This document shows, piece after piece, positions 50,277 through 61,053 of a stretch of DNA of 64,000 nt. How positions within the stretch are numbered: the stretch's first letter is position 1; every line of letters begins with the position of its first letter. The stretch is taken from positions 7,874,001 through 7,938,000 of the forward strand of contig NZ_CP109435.1 of NCBI RefSeq assembly GCF_036227125.1, written 5' to 3'. Below the pieces are notes generated by a model that saw only the letters and a list, made by a program, of their open reading frames with translations, was not told the DNA's origin and did not search any database. Source of the stretch: Streptomyces sp. NBC_01485 (lineage in GTDB: Bacteria > Actinomycetota > Actinomycetes > Streptomycetales > Streptomycetaceae). Made by a program: the position numbers and the translations under genes.

Positions 50277-51467
50277 GTGAGGCGCATGACGGCCCGACCC
50301 GCGAACGCTCACCAGGCCCGCCTGCTCACGCTGTTGCGGGACAGCGGCCCCAACTCCCGTGCACAACTGGGTGATCGGGTCGATCTGTCCCGGTCCAAGC
50401 TGGCCGTGGAGATGGACCGGCTCCTGGAGACGGGGCTGGTCGTGGCCGATGGACTCGCCGCCTCGCGCGGTGGCCGCCGCTCCCACAACGTCCGGCTCAA
50501 CCCGGGGCTGCGCTTCCTCGGCGTCGACATCGGCGCGACCTCGGTCGACGTCGCGGTCACCAACGCCGAACTGGAGACCCTCGGACACCTCAACCAGCCC
50601 CTCGACGTACGTGAGGGACCGGTCGCGGTCTTCGAGCAAGTCCTGTCCATGGCCGCGAAGTTGAAGGCGACCGGACTCGCCGAGGGCTTCGACGGCGCCG
50701 GCATCGGCGTACCCGGTCCGGTTCGTTTTCCCGAGGGCGTGCCGGTCGCGCCGCCGATCATGCCGGGCTGGGACGGCTTCCCCGTGCGGGAGGCGCTCAG
50801 CCAGGAACTCGGCTGCCCGGTCATGGTCGACAACGACGTGAACCTCATGGCGATGGGGGAGCAGCACGCGGGCGTCGCCCGCACCGTCGCCGACTTCCTC
50901 TGCGTCAAGATCGGCACCGGTATCGGCTGCGGCATCGTCGTCGGCGGCCAGGTCTACCGAGGCACGACCGGCAGCGCGGGCGATATCGGGCACATCCAGG
51001 CAGTGCCCGACGGCCGCCCGTGCGCCTGTGGCAACCGGGGTTGCCTGGAGGCCTACTTCAGCGGCGCGGCCCTGGCCCGTGACGCGACGGAGGCGGCCCA
51101 GCAGGGCCTGTCGGCGGAACTCGCGGCACGGCTGGAGACGAACGGCCGCCTCACCGCCGTCGACGTCGCGGCCGCGGCCGCCGCCGGCGACGCCACCTGC
51201 ATCGAGATGATCCGCGAAGGCGGCAACCGCGTCGGCCAGGTCATCGCCGGACTCGTCTCCTTCTTCAATCCCGGCCTGGTGGTGATCGGCGGCGGGGTGA
51301 CCGGTCTCGGGCACACCCTGCTCGCCGCGATCCGCACCCAGGTGTACCGCCAGTCGCTGCCACTCGCGACCGGCAACCTGCCCATCGTCCTGGGGGAGTT
51401 GGGACCCACCGCCGGTGTGATCGGCGCGGCCCGACTGATCAGCGACCACCTGTTCTCGCCCGCGTAA
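50277..51467 (+). CDS. ROK family transcriptional regulator
   Basis: A 396-residue ROK repressor of the XylR/NagC type. An N-terminal winged helix (about 12-65, LLTLLRDSGPNSRAQLGDRV) is fused to a sugar-kinase-like domain with the ATP-fold strand GVDIGATSVDVAV, the sugar-binding PVMVDNDVNLMA region and the zinc motif CACGNRGCLE. GTG 50277 has GGGGAGG upstream. It precedes an RbsABC-type importer and two sugar-modifying enzymes on the same strand and is presumably their sugar-responsive regulator. Confidence 0.93.
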   Translation: MRRMTARPANAHQARLLTLLRDSGPNSRAQLGDRVDLSRSKLAVEMDRLLETGLVVADGLAASRGGRRSHNVRLNPGLRFLGVDIGATSVDVAVTNAELETLGHLNQPLDVREGPVAVFEQVLSMAAKLKATGLAEGFDGAGIGVPGPVRFPEGVPVAPPIMPGWDGFPVREALSQELGCPVMVDNDVNLMAMGEQHAGVARTVADFLCVKIGTGIGCGIVVGGQVYRGTTGSAGDIGHIQAVPDGRPCACGNRGCLEAYFSGAALARDATEAAQQGLSAELAARLETNGRLTAVDVAAAAAAGDATCIEMIREGGNRVGQVIAGLVSFFNPGLVVIGGGVTGLGHTLLAAIRTQVYRQSLPLATGNLPIVLGELGPTAGVIGAARLISDHLFSPA

Positions 51468-51669
51468 GCCCGCTACCCGACCTGATTTCGGCCCGACCCG
51501 ATCCCGGCCCGCCCGCCATCGACACGGTCCACCAGCACAGCGCCGCCCTGCCTCGCCCTGCTCTGCATTGCCCCGCCCTGCCTCGTTTGTGCTGCCCTGC
51601 TCTGCCCTGAGGAACAACGACGTCGTTCTGCCCTGACTCCGGCCCGCACGCCCGCCGAGGGGAACCCAC

Positions 51670-53214
51670 ATGGCATCAGAACCACCGCTGCTCAGCATGT
51701 CCGGCATCACCAAGTCCTTCCCCGGAGTACGGGCGTTGGACGGTGTCGACCTCGATGTCCAGGCCGGCGAAGTGCACTGCCTGCTCGGCCAGAACGGTGC
51801 CGGGAAGTCCACCCTCATCAAGGTCCTGGCCGGTGCCCACCAGCCCGACGGCGGCGTCATCCGCTGGCAGGGCGACCCCGTCATTCTGCGCTCCCCGATC
51901 GCGGCCATGCGCCTCGGCATCGCCACCATCTACCAGGAACTCGACCTGGTGGAGCACCTGTCGGTGGCCGAGAACGTCCACCTGGGCCATGAACCCACGG
52001 CCGCCGGATTCGTCGTACGGGGCAAAGCGGCCCGCGCTTCAACGGCCGCTCTCCTGAAACGACTTGGGCATCCTGAGATCGAACCTGCCCGACTGGTGGG
52101 CGAGTTGTCGGCGGCGCAGCGGCAGATCGTCTCCATGGCGCGGGCGCTCTCGCACGACGTACGGCTCATCGTGATGGACGAACCGTCCGCCGCCCTCGAC
52201 CCCGACGAGGTCGACAACCTGTTCCGCATCGTCGGCGATCTGACCGCCGACGGAGTGGCCGTCGTCCACATCTCGCACCGCCTGGAGGAGATCCGGCGGA
52301 TCGGCGACCGCGTGACCGTACTGAAGGACGGACGGGCGGTGGCCGGCGGACTGCCCGCGAAGGTGACGCCGACGCGCGAAGTCGTGGCGTTGATGACGGG
52401 ACGCAACGTCGAGTACGTCTTCCCCGAGCGGCCGTCGGATCACGCGGCTGCGGCTGCGGCTGCGGTCGCCGGGGGCCGGAAGCCCGTACTGGAGGTGCGA
52501 GGGCTCGCCCGGGACGGTGAGTTCGCGGCCCTCGACCTGGCCTTACGGCCCGGAGAGATCGTCGGGCTCGCCGGGCTGGTCGGCTCGGGACGCTCGGAGA
52601 TCCTGGAGACGATCTACGGAGCACGAAAGCCCGGTGCGGGCCAAGTCCTGGTCGACGGACGGCCGTTGCGCCCCGGCAGCGTGCGCGCCGCCGTCCGGGC
52701 CGGGCTCGGGCTCGCCCCCGAGGAACGCAAGGCGCAGGCCCTGCTGATGCTGGAGTCCGTCACCCGCAACGTCTCCGTCTCCTCCATGTCCCGTTTCTCA
52801 CGCGGGGGTTGGATCGACCGGCGCGCCGAGCGACGGGCGGCGCAGGCCGCGACGCGTGAGCTGTCCCTGCGCCCCGACAACCCGTCCGTCCCCGTGCGCA
52901 CCCTGTCCGGCGGCAACCAGCAGAAGGCCGTACTCGCCCGCTGGCTGCTGCGGGGCTGCCGGGTCCTGCTGCTCGACGAGCCGACACGGGGCGTCGACGT
53001 GGGCGCCCGCGCCGAACTGTACGCAGTCGTCCGTCGACTGGCTGACGAAGGCCTCGCCGTGTTGCTGGTCTCCAGTGAGGTCCCCGAGGTGCTCGGCCTC
53101 GCCGACCGCGTGCTGGTGCTCCGCGAGGGCCGCGTCGTCCACGCGGCGCCCGCCCGTGAGCTGGACGAACACCGCGTACTCGATCTCGTCATGGAAGGAA
53201 GCCCGGCGTCATGA
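51670..53214 (+). CDS. Sugar ABC transporter ATP-binding protein (RbsA type)
   Basis: A 514-residue protein with two fused ABC domains, as in RbsA/XylG. Domain 1 has Walker A GQNGAGKS (40-47), signature LSAAQRQ and Walker B LIVMDEPSAALD. Domain 2 has the characteristically degenerate Walker A GLVGSGRSE, an intact LSGGNQQK signature and LLLDEPTRGVDVG. It energises import with the permease at 53211, whose start overlaps its stop (ATGA). The 202-base gap before it is a C-rich degenerate repeat (CTGCCCTGCTCTGC type) and no gene. Confidence 0.95.
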   Translation: MASEPPLLSMSGITKSFPGVRALDGVDLDVQAGEVHCLLGQNGAGKSTLIKVLAGAHQPDGGVIRWQGDPVILRSPIAAMRLGIATIYQELDLVEHLSVAENVHLGHEPTAAGFVVRGKAARASTAALLKRLGHPEIEPARLVGELSAAQRQIVSMARALSHDVRLIVMDEPSAALDPDEVDNLFRIVGDLTADGVAVVHISHRLEEIRRIGDRVTVLKDGRAVAGGLPAKVTPTREVVALMTGRNVEYVFPERPSDHAAAAAAAVAGGRKPVLEVRGLARDGEFAALDLALRPGEIVGLAGLVGSGRSEILETIYGARKPGAGQVLVDGRPLRPGSVRAAVRAGLGLAPEERKAQALLMLESVTRNVSVSSMSRFSRGGWIDRRAERRAAQAATRELSLRPDNPSVPVRTLSGGNQQKAVLARWLLRGCRVLLLDEPTRGVDVGARAELYAVVRRLADEGLAVLLVSSEVPEVLGLADRVLVLREGRVVHAAPARELDEHRVLDLVMEGSPAS

Positions 53215-54230
53215 CGCAGCCCGTCTCCCCACCTCGAAGCAGCACCGACAAGGTGCCGCAGATCCCGGCCCCCGCCGCCTGGCGCACCCTGGTCGCACGC
53301 GCCGACCTCCGCACCCTCTCCCTGCTCGGGGTGCTCGCAGTGCTCGTCGTGATCGGCGGGATCACCAAGCCGGACGAGTTCCTCGACACCCGTAACCTCC
53401 AACTCGTCCTCACCCAGGGCTCGGTGATCGGCGTGGTCACCGTCGGCATGACCTTCGTCATCACCTCCGGGGGCATCGACCTCTCGGTCGGCGCGATCGT
53501 CGCGCTCGCCTCGGTGTGGGCCACCACGGTCGCCACCCAGGAGTACGGTTTCGCGGGCATTCTCTTCACCGCGGTGATCGTCGGCGTGGGCTGCGGCCTG
53601 GTCAACGGTCTGCTCATCGCGTACGGCGGGATGGTGCCGTTCATCGCGACGCTCGCCATGCTGGCCTCCGCCCGCGGGCTGGCGCTGCAGCTCACGGACG
53701 GCCGGACGCAGATCGTGACGGTCGACGGCCTCCTCGACCTCGGCGAGCGCGACGCATACGTGCTCGGCGTCCCGCCACTCGTGATCGTCTTCACGATCGT
53801 GACGGTCATCGGCTGGCTGGTGCTGAACCGCACCACTTTCGGCCGCCGCACGGTCGCCGTCGGCGGCAACGCGGAGGCCGCCCGGCTCGCCGGCATCGAC
53901 GTACGCCGCCAACGGCTCTACCTCTACCTGCTGTCCGGACTGTGCTGCGGCATCGCCGCCTTCCTGCTGATCATCCTGTCCGGCTCGGGCCAGAACACCA
54001 ACGGCAACCTCTACGAACTCGACGCCATCGCGGCCGCGATCATCGGCGGCACGCTGCTCACAGGGGGGCGCGGCACCATCACCGGCTCCGTGCTCGGCGT
54101 ACTGATCTTCACAACGATCACCAACATCTTCGCCCTGAACAACCTGCAGAGCGACGTCCAGCAGATCGCCAAGGGCGCGATCATCGTCGCCGCCGTGCTG
54201 GTCCAGCGCCGTGCCGCGAGCACGTCCTGA
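53211..54230 (+). CDS. Sugar ABC transporter permease (RbsC type)
   Basis: A 339-residue inner-membrane permease of the BPD_transp_2 family with about nine hydrophobic segments. GMTFVITSGGIDLSVGAIVA and GNAEAARLAGIDVRRQRL (the coupling region) are signature sequences of the RbsC/XylH group. The ATG overlaps the RbsA-like stop. The first 40 residues form a soluble tail. Confidence 0.95.
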   Translation: MTQPVSPPRSSTDKVPQIPAPAAWRTLVARADLRTLSLLGVLAVLVVIGGITKPDEFLDTRNLQLVLTQGSVIGVVTVGMTFVITSGGIDLSVGAIVALASVWATTVATQEYGFAGILFTAVIVGVGCGLVNGLLIAYGGMVPFIATLAMLASARGLALQLTDGRTQIVTVDGLLDLGERDAYVLGVPPLVIVFTIVTVIGWLVLNRTTFGRRTVAVGGNAEAARLAGIDVRRQRLYLYLLSGLCCGIAAFLLIILSGSGQNTNGNLYELDAIAAAIIGGTLLTGGRGTITGSVLGVLIFTTITNIFALNNLQSDVQQIAKGAIIVAAVLVQRRAASTS

Positions 54231-54247
54231 GGAAAGGGTTCACCGCC

Positions 54248-55309
54248 ATGCCAGAGCCGACACCTTTCACGAACCGCTTCACCAGTCGCAGGGGAATGCT
54301 CTTCGGAGCCGCCGCCGTCTCCGCCGGCACCTTCCTCGCGGGTTGCACCAGCAATGATTCCAAGGGCGAGGAACCGGCCGGCAGCGACCAGTCGGCCGCC
54401 GACGACAAGCCGGGCAAGCAGGTCACCATCGGCTTCGCCGGACCGCAGGCCGACCACGGGTGGCTCAACGCCATCAACGACAACGCCGAGAGCCGCGCGA
54501 AGAAGTACTCCGACGTGACCCTGGAGATCACCGAGGGCTCGAACGACACCGCCCAGCAGATCGGCCAGATCGAGACCCTCATCAACAAGAAGGTCGACGT
54601 GCTGGTCGTGCTGCCCGCCGACGGCAAGGCCCTCACCCAGGTCGGTCTGAAGGCGATGCGCGCGGGCATTCCGGTCGTCAACCTCGACCGGATCTTCAAC
54701 ACCCCTCAGGCATACCGGTGTTGGGTCGGCGGCGACAACTACGGCATGGGCCTCAACGCCGGGCACTACATCGGGGAGAAACTCAAGGGGAAGTCCGATG
54801 CCCGCGTCATCGAGCTGGCCGGTCTGGACAACCTGGAACTCACCAAGCAGCGCAGCCAGGGCTTCGACGACGCCCTCAAGAACTACCCCAACGTCAAGAA
54901 GGTGGCCCGCCAGGCCGCCGAGTTCACGGTCGAGTCGGGACAGGCCAAGATGGCCCAACTCCTGCAGGCGCAGCCCAAGTTCGACGCGCTGTGGAACCAC
55001 GACGACGACCAGGGCGTGGGCGCGCTGCGCGCCATCGAGCAGGCCGGGCGCGACAACTTCCTGATGGTCGGCGGTGCGGGCGCGCTCGCCGCCTTCCAGG
55101 CGATCAAGCAGGACGGCGGCGTCCTGAAGGCAACCGTTCTCTACCCGCCGACCATGGCCGCCTCCGCGATCGACCTCGCCCGCGCCCTCGGCCAGGGCAA
55201 GGGCGTCGGCGGCCTCGCCGAGTACGAGATCCCCGCCTCGATCACCCTCTACTCGGCGGTCGTCGACAAGACCAACGTCGACCAGTACATGTCCACCGGC
55301 TTCAAGTAG
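54248..55309 (+). CDS. Sugar ABC transporter substrate-binding lipoprotein
   Basis: A 353-residue binding protein of the Peripla_BP_4 (ribose/galactose) type. Residues 1-33 form a lipoprotein signal with twin arginine (TSRRGMLFG) and lipobox LAGC, so it is likely exported folded by Tat and lipidated at Cys33. The mature domain begins VTIGFAGPQADHGWLNAIND and contains NLDRIF and the hinge motif WNHDDDQGVGAL. It is the third gene of the rbsACB-like unit, 17 bases after the permease. The sugar cannot be named from the sequence. Confidence 0.94.
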   Translation: MPEPTPFTNRFTSRRGMLFGAAAVSAGTFLAGCTSNDSKGEEPAGSDQSAADDKPGKQVTIGFAGPQADHGWLNAINDNAESRAKKYSDVTLEITEGSNDTAQQIGQIETLINKKVDVLVVLPADGKALTQVGLKAMRAGIPVVNLDRIFNTPQAYRCWVGGDNYGMGLNAGHYIGEKLKGKSDARVIELAGLDNLELTKQRSQGFDDALKNYPNVKKVARQAAEFTVESGQAKMAQLLQAQPKFDALWNHDDDQGVGALRAIEQAGRDNFLMVGGAGALAAFQAIKQDGGVLKATVLYPPTMAASAIDLARALGQGKGVGGLAEYEIPASITLYSAVVDKTNVDQYMSTGFK

Positions 55310-55631
55310 GGCGCGCCGAGCGCCCAGTTCGACGGGCGGGGCCGAAGCGGGCGGAAGCCCACGGCTCCGGTGTAAGGGCCACCGGGTTTCAGGGAGTCGC
55401 CCACCGTCCCTGTCCACCGTCCACAGCCCACCGGCCGTCGGAGCCCCGCTTCTGTGGACATCCTCCGTCGCGCCCTCCGTCCCCGTCCGAGCGAGCCCCG
55501 CCCAGCGGGCCAGAGCGACCGCCCTCCGGGTCGGCAACACCAGCTCCCACCGGCATCTGCCGGACGGCCGCGCCTTGGGCCCGACGGCGTCCCACCCCCC
55601 ACCGTGCCACGACGACAAGGAGGACAACCGA
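55310..55631 (+). other. Gap between importer and dehydrogenase genes
   Basis: A 322-base stretch without a supported gene. A 6-bp hairpin (GGGCGC/GCGCCC, 55309-55325) overlaps the importer stop and may be a weak terminator. Near 55405-55435 a GTCCACCGTCCAC-like motif repeats. A strong AAGGAGGA (55618-55625) marks the next gene. Confidence 0.5.
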
Positions 55632-56918
55632 ATGGAACAGCCGCAGCAGTCAGCAGGTCCGGAGGCCGGCAAGCCGCCGCTCCGTGTGGGGATGGTCGGT
55701 TACGCGTTCATGGGCGCCGCCCACTCCCAGGGCTGGCGCACCGTGGGCCGCGTCTTCGACCTGCCCCGCCGCCCGGTCCTCGCCGTGATCTGCGGCCGCG
55801 ACGCCTCCGCCGTGCGCGCGGCGGCCGACCGGCACGGCTGGGCGGAGACCGAGACCGACTGGCGTGCCCTGATCGCCCGGGACGACATCGACCTCGTCGA
55901 CATCTGCACCCCCGGCGACTCGCACGCCGAGATCGCCGTCGCGGCGCTGGCCGCCGGCAAGCATGTGCTGTGCGAGAAGCCCCTCGCGAACACGGTCGAG
56001 GAAGCCGAGACCATGGCTTGCGCCGCCGAAACAGCCTACAGGCGAGGCCAGTTGGCGATGGTCGGCTTCAACTACCGACGCGTCCCGGCCACCGCCCTGG
56101 CCCGGCGGATGGTCGTCGAGGGCAGGCTCGGCACACTGCGGCACGTACGGGCGACGTACCTTCAGGACTGGTTGGTAGACCCGGAGTTCCCGCTGACCTG
56201 GCGGTTGCGCAGGGAACGGGCAGGCTCCGGCTCGCTCGGTGACCTGGGCGCGCACATCGTCGACCTCGCACAACACCTGGCGGGGGAGCGGCTCGCCGGA
56301 GTCTCCGCGATCACCGAGACCTTCGTACGGCAACGGCCGCTGCCCGGCGGTCCGGCGAGCGGCTTGAGCGCCACGTCCGCCGACGACACCGGCTCCGCCG
56401 CCGCTGACGGCACCAACACCGGCATCGGAACCCGCACCAGCACCGACATCAGCACCGGCACCCGCACCGGCATGGTCACCGTGGACGACGCCGCCCTGTT
56501 CACCGGCCGCTTCGTCTCCGGGGCGCTCGCTTCGTTCGAGGCGACCCGGTTCGCCACCGGGCGCAAGAACGCCCTGCGGCTCGAACTCAACGGTGAGCGC
56601 GGCTCGTTGGCCTTCGACCTGGAGCGCCTGAACGAACTGTGGTTCCACGACGCCACCGAGCCCGGTACGCACGCCGGCTTCCGCCGCATCCTCGTCACCG
56701 AACCCGACCACCCCTACCTGGACGCCTGGTGGCCGCCGGGGCACGGCCTCGGCTACGAGCACACCTTCGTCCACCAGGCCCGCGACCTGGTCCACGCCGT
56801 CGCCGAGGGCCGCAGTCCCGAACCCTCCTTCGCCGACGGGCTGCAGGTGCAACGGGTCCTTGCGGCGGTCGAGGAGAGCGCCGAGAAGAACTCCGTCTAC
56901 ACCCCCATAGCGGACTGA
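55632..56918 (+). CDS. Gfo/Idh/MocA family oxidoreductase
   Basis: A 428-residue NAD(P)-dependent sugar or inositol dehydrogenase. The Rossmann domain starts VGMVGYAFMGAAHSQGW and contains the catalytic-lysine motif CEKPLA. The C-terminal domain includes GSLGDLGAHIVDLAQHL with the conserved Asp and His. It is longer than the usual 340-390 residues because of a Thr/Gly/Asp-rich insertion (about 240-282, from GPASGLSATS to GTRTG) that looks like repeat expansion. ATG 55632 is fixed by AAGGAGGA. It lies in the sugar cluster with the ROK regulator, importer and TIM-barrel isomerase. Confidence 0.93.
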   Translation: MEQPQQSAGPEAGKPPLRVGMVGYAFMGAAHSQGWRTVGRVFDLPRRPVLAVICGRDASAVRAAADRHGWAETETDWRALIARDDIDLVDICTPGDSHAEIAVAALAAGKHVLCEKPLANTVEEAETMACAAETAYRRGQLAMVGFNYRRVPATALARRMVVEGRLGTLRHVRATYLQDWLVDPEFPLTWRLRRERAGSGSLGDLGAHIVDLAQHLAGERLAGVSAITETFVRQRPLPGGPASGLSATSADDTGSAAADGTNTGIGTRTSTDISTGTRTGMVTVDDAALFTGRFVSGALASFEATRFATGRKNALRLELNGERGSLAFDLERLNELWFHDATEPGTHAGFRRILVTEPDHPYLDAWWPPGHGLGYEHTFVHQARDLVHAVAEGRSPEPSFADGLQVQRVLAAVEESAEKNSVYTPIAD

Positions 56919-56985
56919 GAACCGAGGACTGAGCGAGGACCGAGAACCGAGAACCGAGGACTGGGGACTGAGAACCGAGGAGGGC
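56918..56985 (+). repeat. Degenerate 8-10-bp repeats between dehydrogenase and isomerase genes
   Basis: GAGAACCGAG / GAGGACTGAG units repeat about seven times, starting at the stop codon of the dehydrogenase gene (TGA 56916-56918). The final unit provides the GAGGAGG ribosome-binding site of the next gene. Confidence 0.75.
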
Positions 56986-56992
56986 CTGAAGC

Positions 56993-57991
<999 letters not shown>

Positions 57992-58097
57992 GCCTGGTCA
58001 GACCTGCCCTGACGTTCCATCAATTTGCAGGGATGACGGCGCATCCCGGCCCACGCCCGCACCCGCCCGTACAACCAGCCCCATCCTGGAGGCCCCC

Positions 58098-60733
58098 GTG
58101 CACGGGAACGACCCCACCGCCCGCACCCGTACCCGCACCCGCAGAACCAGGACCGAGACCAGGACCGCGACCCGGATCGGGACCGGGACCGCGACCCGGA
58201 TCGGGACCGGGACCGCGACCCGGATCGGGACCGGGACCGACAGGGCCGAGACCCGCGGACGACGACGTCCTTCGCTGCGCAGAGCGATCGCCCTCCTCAG
58301 CGGAGCCCTGTTGGCCGGCGCGTCCCTCACCCTCACCACACCCCCGGCCGGCGCAGCCGTCGCCGACCCGGCGGTCGCGGCCGCCGAGGACTTCCAGCAG
58401 GTCACCCTCGCCAAGGGGGAGGCGGAGGTCGGCGAGCCCATGTCGCTCGCCGTCCTGCCCGACCGCTCGGTCCTGCACACCTCGCGCGACGGCGAAGTCC
58501 GACTCACCGACGCCGCCGGCACACCCGACTGGCCGGCCAGCTCGACGTCTACTCCCACGACGAGGAAGGCCTCCAAGGCGTCGGCGTGGACCCGGAGTTC
58601 ACCGCCAACCGCTTCATCTACCTCTACTACGCACCGCCGTTGGACACCCCGGCGGGCGACGCCCCCGAGACCGGAACGGCCGCCGACTTCGCCCCCTTCG
58701 CCGGAGTCAACCGCCTCTCCCGCTACGTACTCAAGGCGGACGGCACGCTCGACACCACGAGCGAGACGAAGATCCTCGACGTGCCCGCCTCGCGCGGCCT
58801 GTGCTGCCACGTCGGCGGCGACATCGACTTCGACGCGGCGGGCAACCTCTACCTGTCCACCGGCGACGACACCAACCCCTTCCAGTCGGACGGCTTCACC
58901 CCCATCGACGAGCGCGACGACCGCAACCCCGCCTTCGACGCCCGCCGTTCCGCCGGGAACACCAACGACCTGCGCGGCAAGATCCTGCGCATCAAGGTGA
59001 ACGCCGACGGCTCCTACGCCGTCCCCGACGGCAACCTCTTCGCGCCAGGCACGGACAGGACGCGGCCCGAGATCTACGCCATGGGTCTCCGTAACCCGTT
59101 CCGCTTCAGCGTCGACAAGGCCACCGGCATCCTCTACGTCGGCGACTACGGTCCCGACGCCGGCACCGCCGACCCGGCCCGTGGCCCGGCAGGCCAGGTC
59201 GAGTTCGCGCGCGTGACCGGTCCCGGCAACTTCGGGTGGCCGTTCTGCACGGGCGACAATGACCCGTATACCGCATACGATTTCGCGACCAGTGTATCCG
59301 GCGCGCCCTTCGACTGCGCCGCCCCGAAGAACACCTCGCCCCACAACACCGGACTCACCGACCTGCCACCGGCCCAGCCCGCCTGGATCCCGTACGACGG
59401 CGCGTCGGTACCGGAGTTCGGCGACGGTTCGGAGTCCCCGATGGGCGGCCCCGTCTACCACTACGACGCCTCACTCGACTCGCCGGTGAAGTTCCCGGAG
59501 GCGTACGACGGAAGCTTCTTCGCCGGGGAGTTCGGCCGCCGCTGGGTCAAGCGCATCGTCAGCGACGCGAACGGCGCCGTGCAGTCGATCAATCCCGTCC
59601 CGTGGACCGGCACCCAGGTCATGGACATGGCGTTCGGGCCCGACGGGGCGCTGTACGTCCTCGACTACGGCACCGCCTGGTTCGGCGGAGACGAGCACTC
59701 GGGTCTGTACCGCATCGAGAACGCCACCGACGGCCACTCACCCGTAGCCCAGGCCACGGTCGACCGCACCTCGGGACAGGCCCCCCTGAAGGTACGTTTC
59801 TCCGCCGCCGGCACCACCGATCAGGACGGCGACACACTCACCTATCGCTGGGACTTCGGCGACGGCGGTACCTCGACGGCGACCGGCCCCACGCACCGGT
59901 ACAAGCAGAACGGCACGTACACCGCGACCCTCACCGCCGAGGACGGCACCGGCCGCACAGGCAGCGCGAGTGTGCAGATCGTCGTGGGGAACACGGCACC
60001 GAAGGTGGTTCTGGAGACGCCGAAGGACGGGCAGTTGTTCAGCTTCGGCGACCCGATCCCGTTCAAGGTGAGGGTCACCGACCCCGAGGACGGCACGGCG
60101 ATCGACTGCGCAAAGGTCGAGGTCACCTTCGTCCTCGGCCACGACAGCCACGGCCACCCGGTGACCTCGGCCAACGGCTGCACCGGCACCCTCCAGACCA
60201 GCGCCGACGGCGGCCACGACGAGGACGCCAACATCTTCGGGGTGCTCGACGCCGAGTACACCGACGGCGGCGGCGGCGGGCAGGCCGCGCTCACCTCGCA
60301 CGACCAGAACGTCCTCCAGCCCCGCCACCGTCAGGCCGAGCACTTCGGCGCCTCCTCCGGCGTCACGGTGACCGCGCGCGCGTCCGCCCACGGCGGCCGC
60401 ACGGTCGGTGACCTCGCCCGTGGCGACTGGATCTCCTTCACGCCGTACGCGCTCGGCAACGCCCGGAAGGTCACCGTCAGGGTCTCCTCCGCCGGTGTAG
60501 GCGGCACCCTCGAGGTCCGCGCGGGCTCGCCGAAGGGTGTCCTGCTCGGGAAGGCGACCGTGCCGGTGACGGGCGGGTGGGACACCTATCAGGACGTCAG
60601 CGCCGCCCTGTCCCGCGTCCCGAAGGGCACGACCACGCTCTACCTGGTCGTCAAGGGCGGCAGCGGATCCCGGTACGAGAACGGACCCCTGTACGAGGTG
60701 GACGACTTCACCTTCACGACGGCAACGGGCTGA
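58098..60733 (+). CDS. Secreted PQQ-dependent sugar dehydrogenase with PKD and CBM6-like domains (frameshifted)
   Basis: Two overlapping frames encode one protein. The first (from GTG 58098, GGAGG upstream) gives an Arg/Thr-rich leader, a signal peptide (RRAIALLSGALLAGASLTL) and the beginning of a GSDH-type propeller up to VRLTDAAGT. The second (from about 58523) continues RLAGQLDVYSHDEEGLQGVG with the rest of the propeller, a PKD domain (about VRFSAAGTTDQDGDTLTYRW) and a C-terminal CBM6-like domain (HRQAEHFGASSGVTV). One base appears deleted near 58522; restoring it would give 878 residues. The leader is extended by a 24-bp triplicate repeat. It belongs to the preceding sugar cluster, and unless the shift is an error the gene is broken. 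Confidence 0.85.
58163..58234 (+). repeat. 24-bp tandem repeat, three units, in the leader of the sugar dehydrogenase
   Basis: Units 58163-58186, 58187-58210 and 58211-58234 are identical and encode ATRIGTGT-type octapeptides ahead of the signal peptide. Confidence 0.92.
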
Positions 60734-60744
60734 GGGAGGCCTGC

Positions 60745-61053
60745 ATGCGCACAGTGCTGAGCGCCGTCGCCGGGGCCTTACTGCTCCTCGGCTGTCTCGC
60801 ACAACCGGCGGCCTCCGCGTCCCACTCCACTTCGACCGCCGCTTCCATATCCAACTCCGCTTCTGCGGACGACGGTTCACGGGCGCGAGGCCCGTCAAGG
60901 GCGACTGAAAGGCGGCGGGCGGGGGACGCCGGACCCCCGCCCGCCCGCCACCACACCTCGCGTAATGACCTCGCGCACGACAAGGAGGCTGCCCCATGTC
61001 CGCGTCTCTCTCCCTCTCCCCCTCCCGTCCCCCGCGAGTCGGCGTCTGGCTGA
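60745..61053 (+). pseudogene. Signal-peptide-bearing remnant or small secreted protein
   Basis: ATG 60745 with GGGAGG nine bases upstream begins a clear signal peptide (MRTVLSAVAGALLLLGCLAQ, near-lipobox LLGC, alternative cut ASASH). The next 20 residues are Ser/Thr/Ala-rich. After that the frame runs through a strong terminator hairpin (60914-60945) and into the following gene's start. It looks like the 5' end of a secreted-protein gene whose body was lost. A tiny secreted peptide is the alternative. Confidence 0.4.
60914..60945 (+). terminator. Strong terminator hairpin after the sugar cluster
   Basis: GGCGGGCGGGGG (60914-60925) and CCCCCGCCCGCC (60934-60945) pair perfectly over 12 bp with an 8-base loop. 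It separates the sugar cluster from the inositol-phosphate synthase-like operon. Confidence 0.85.
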
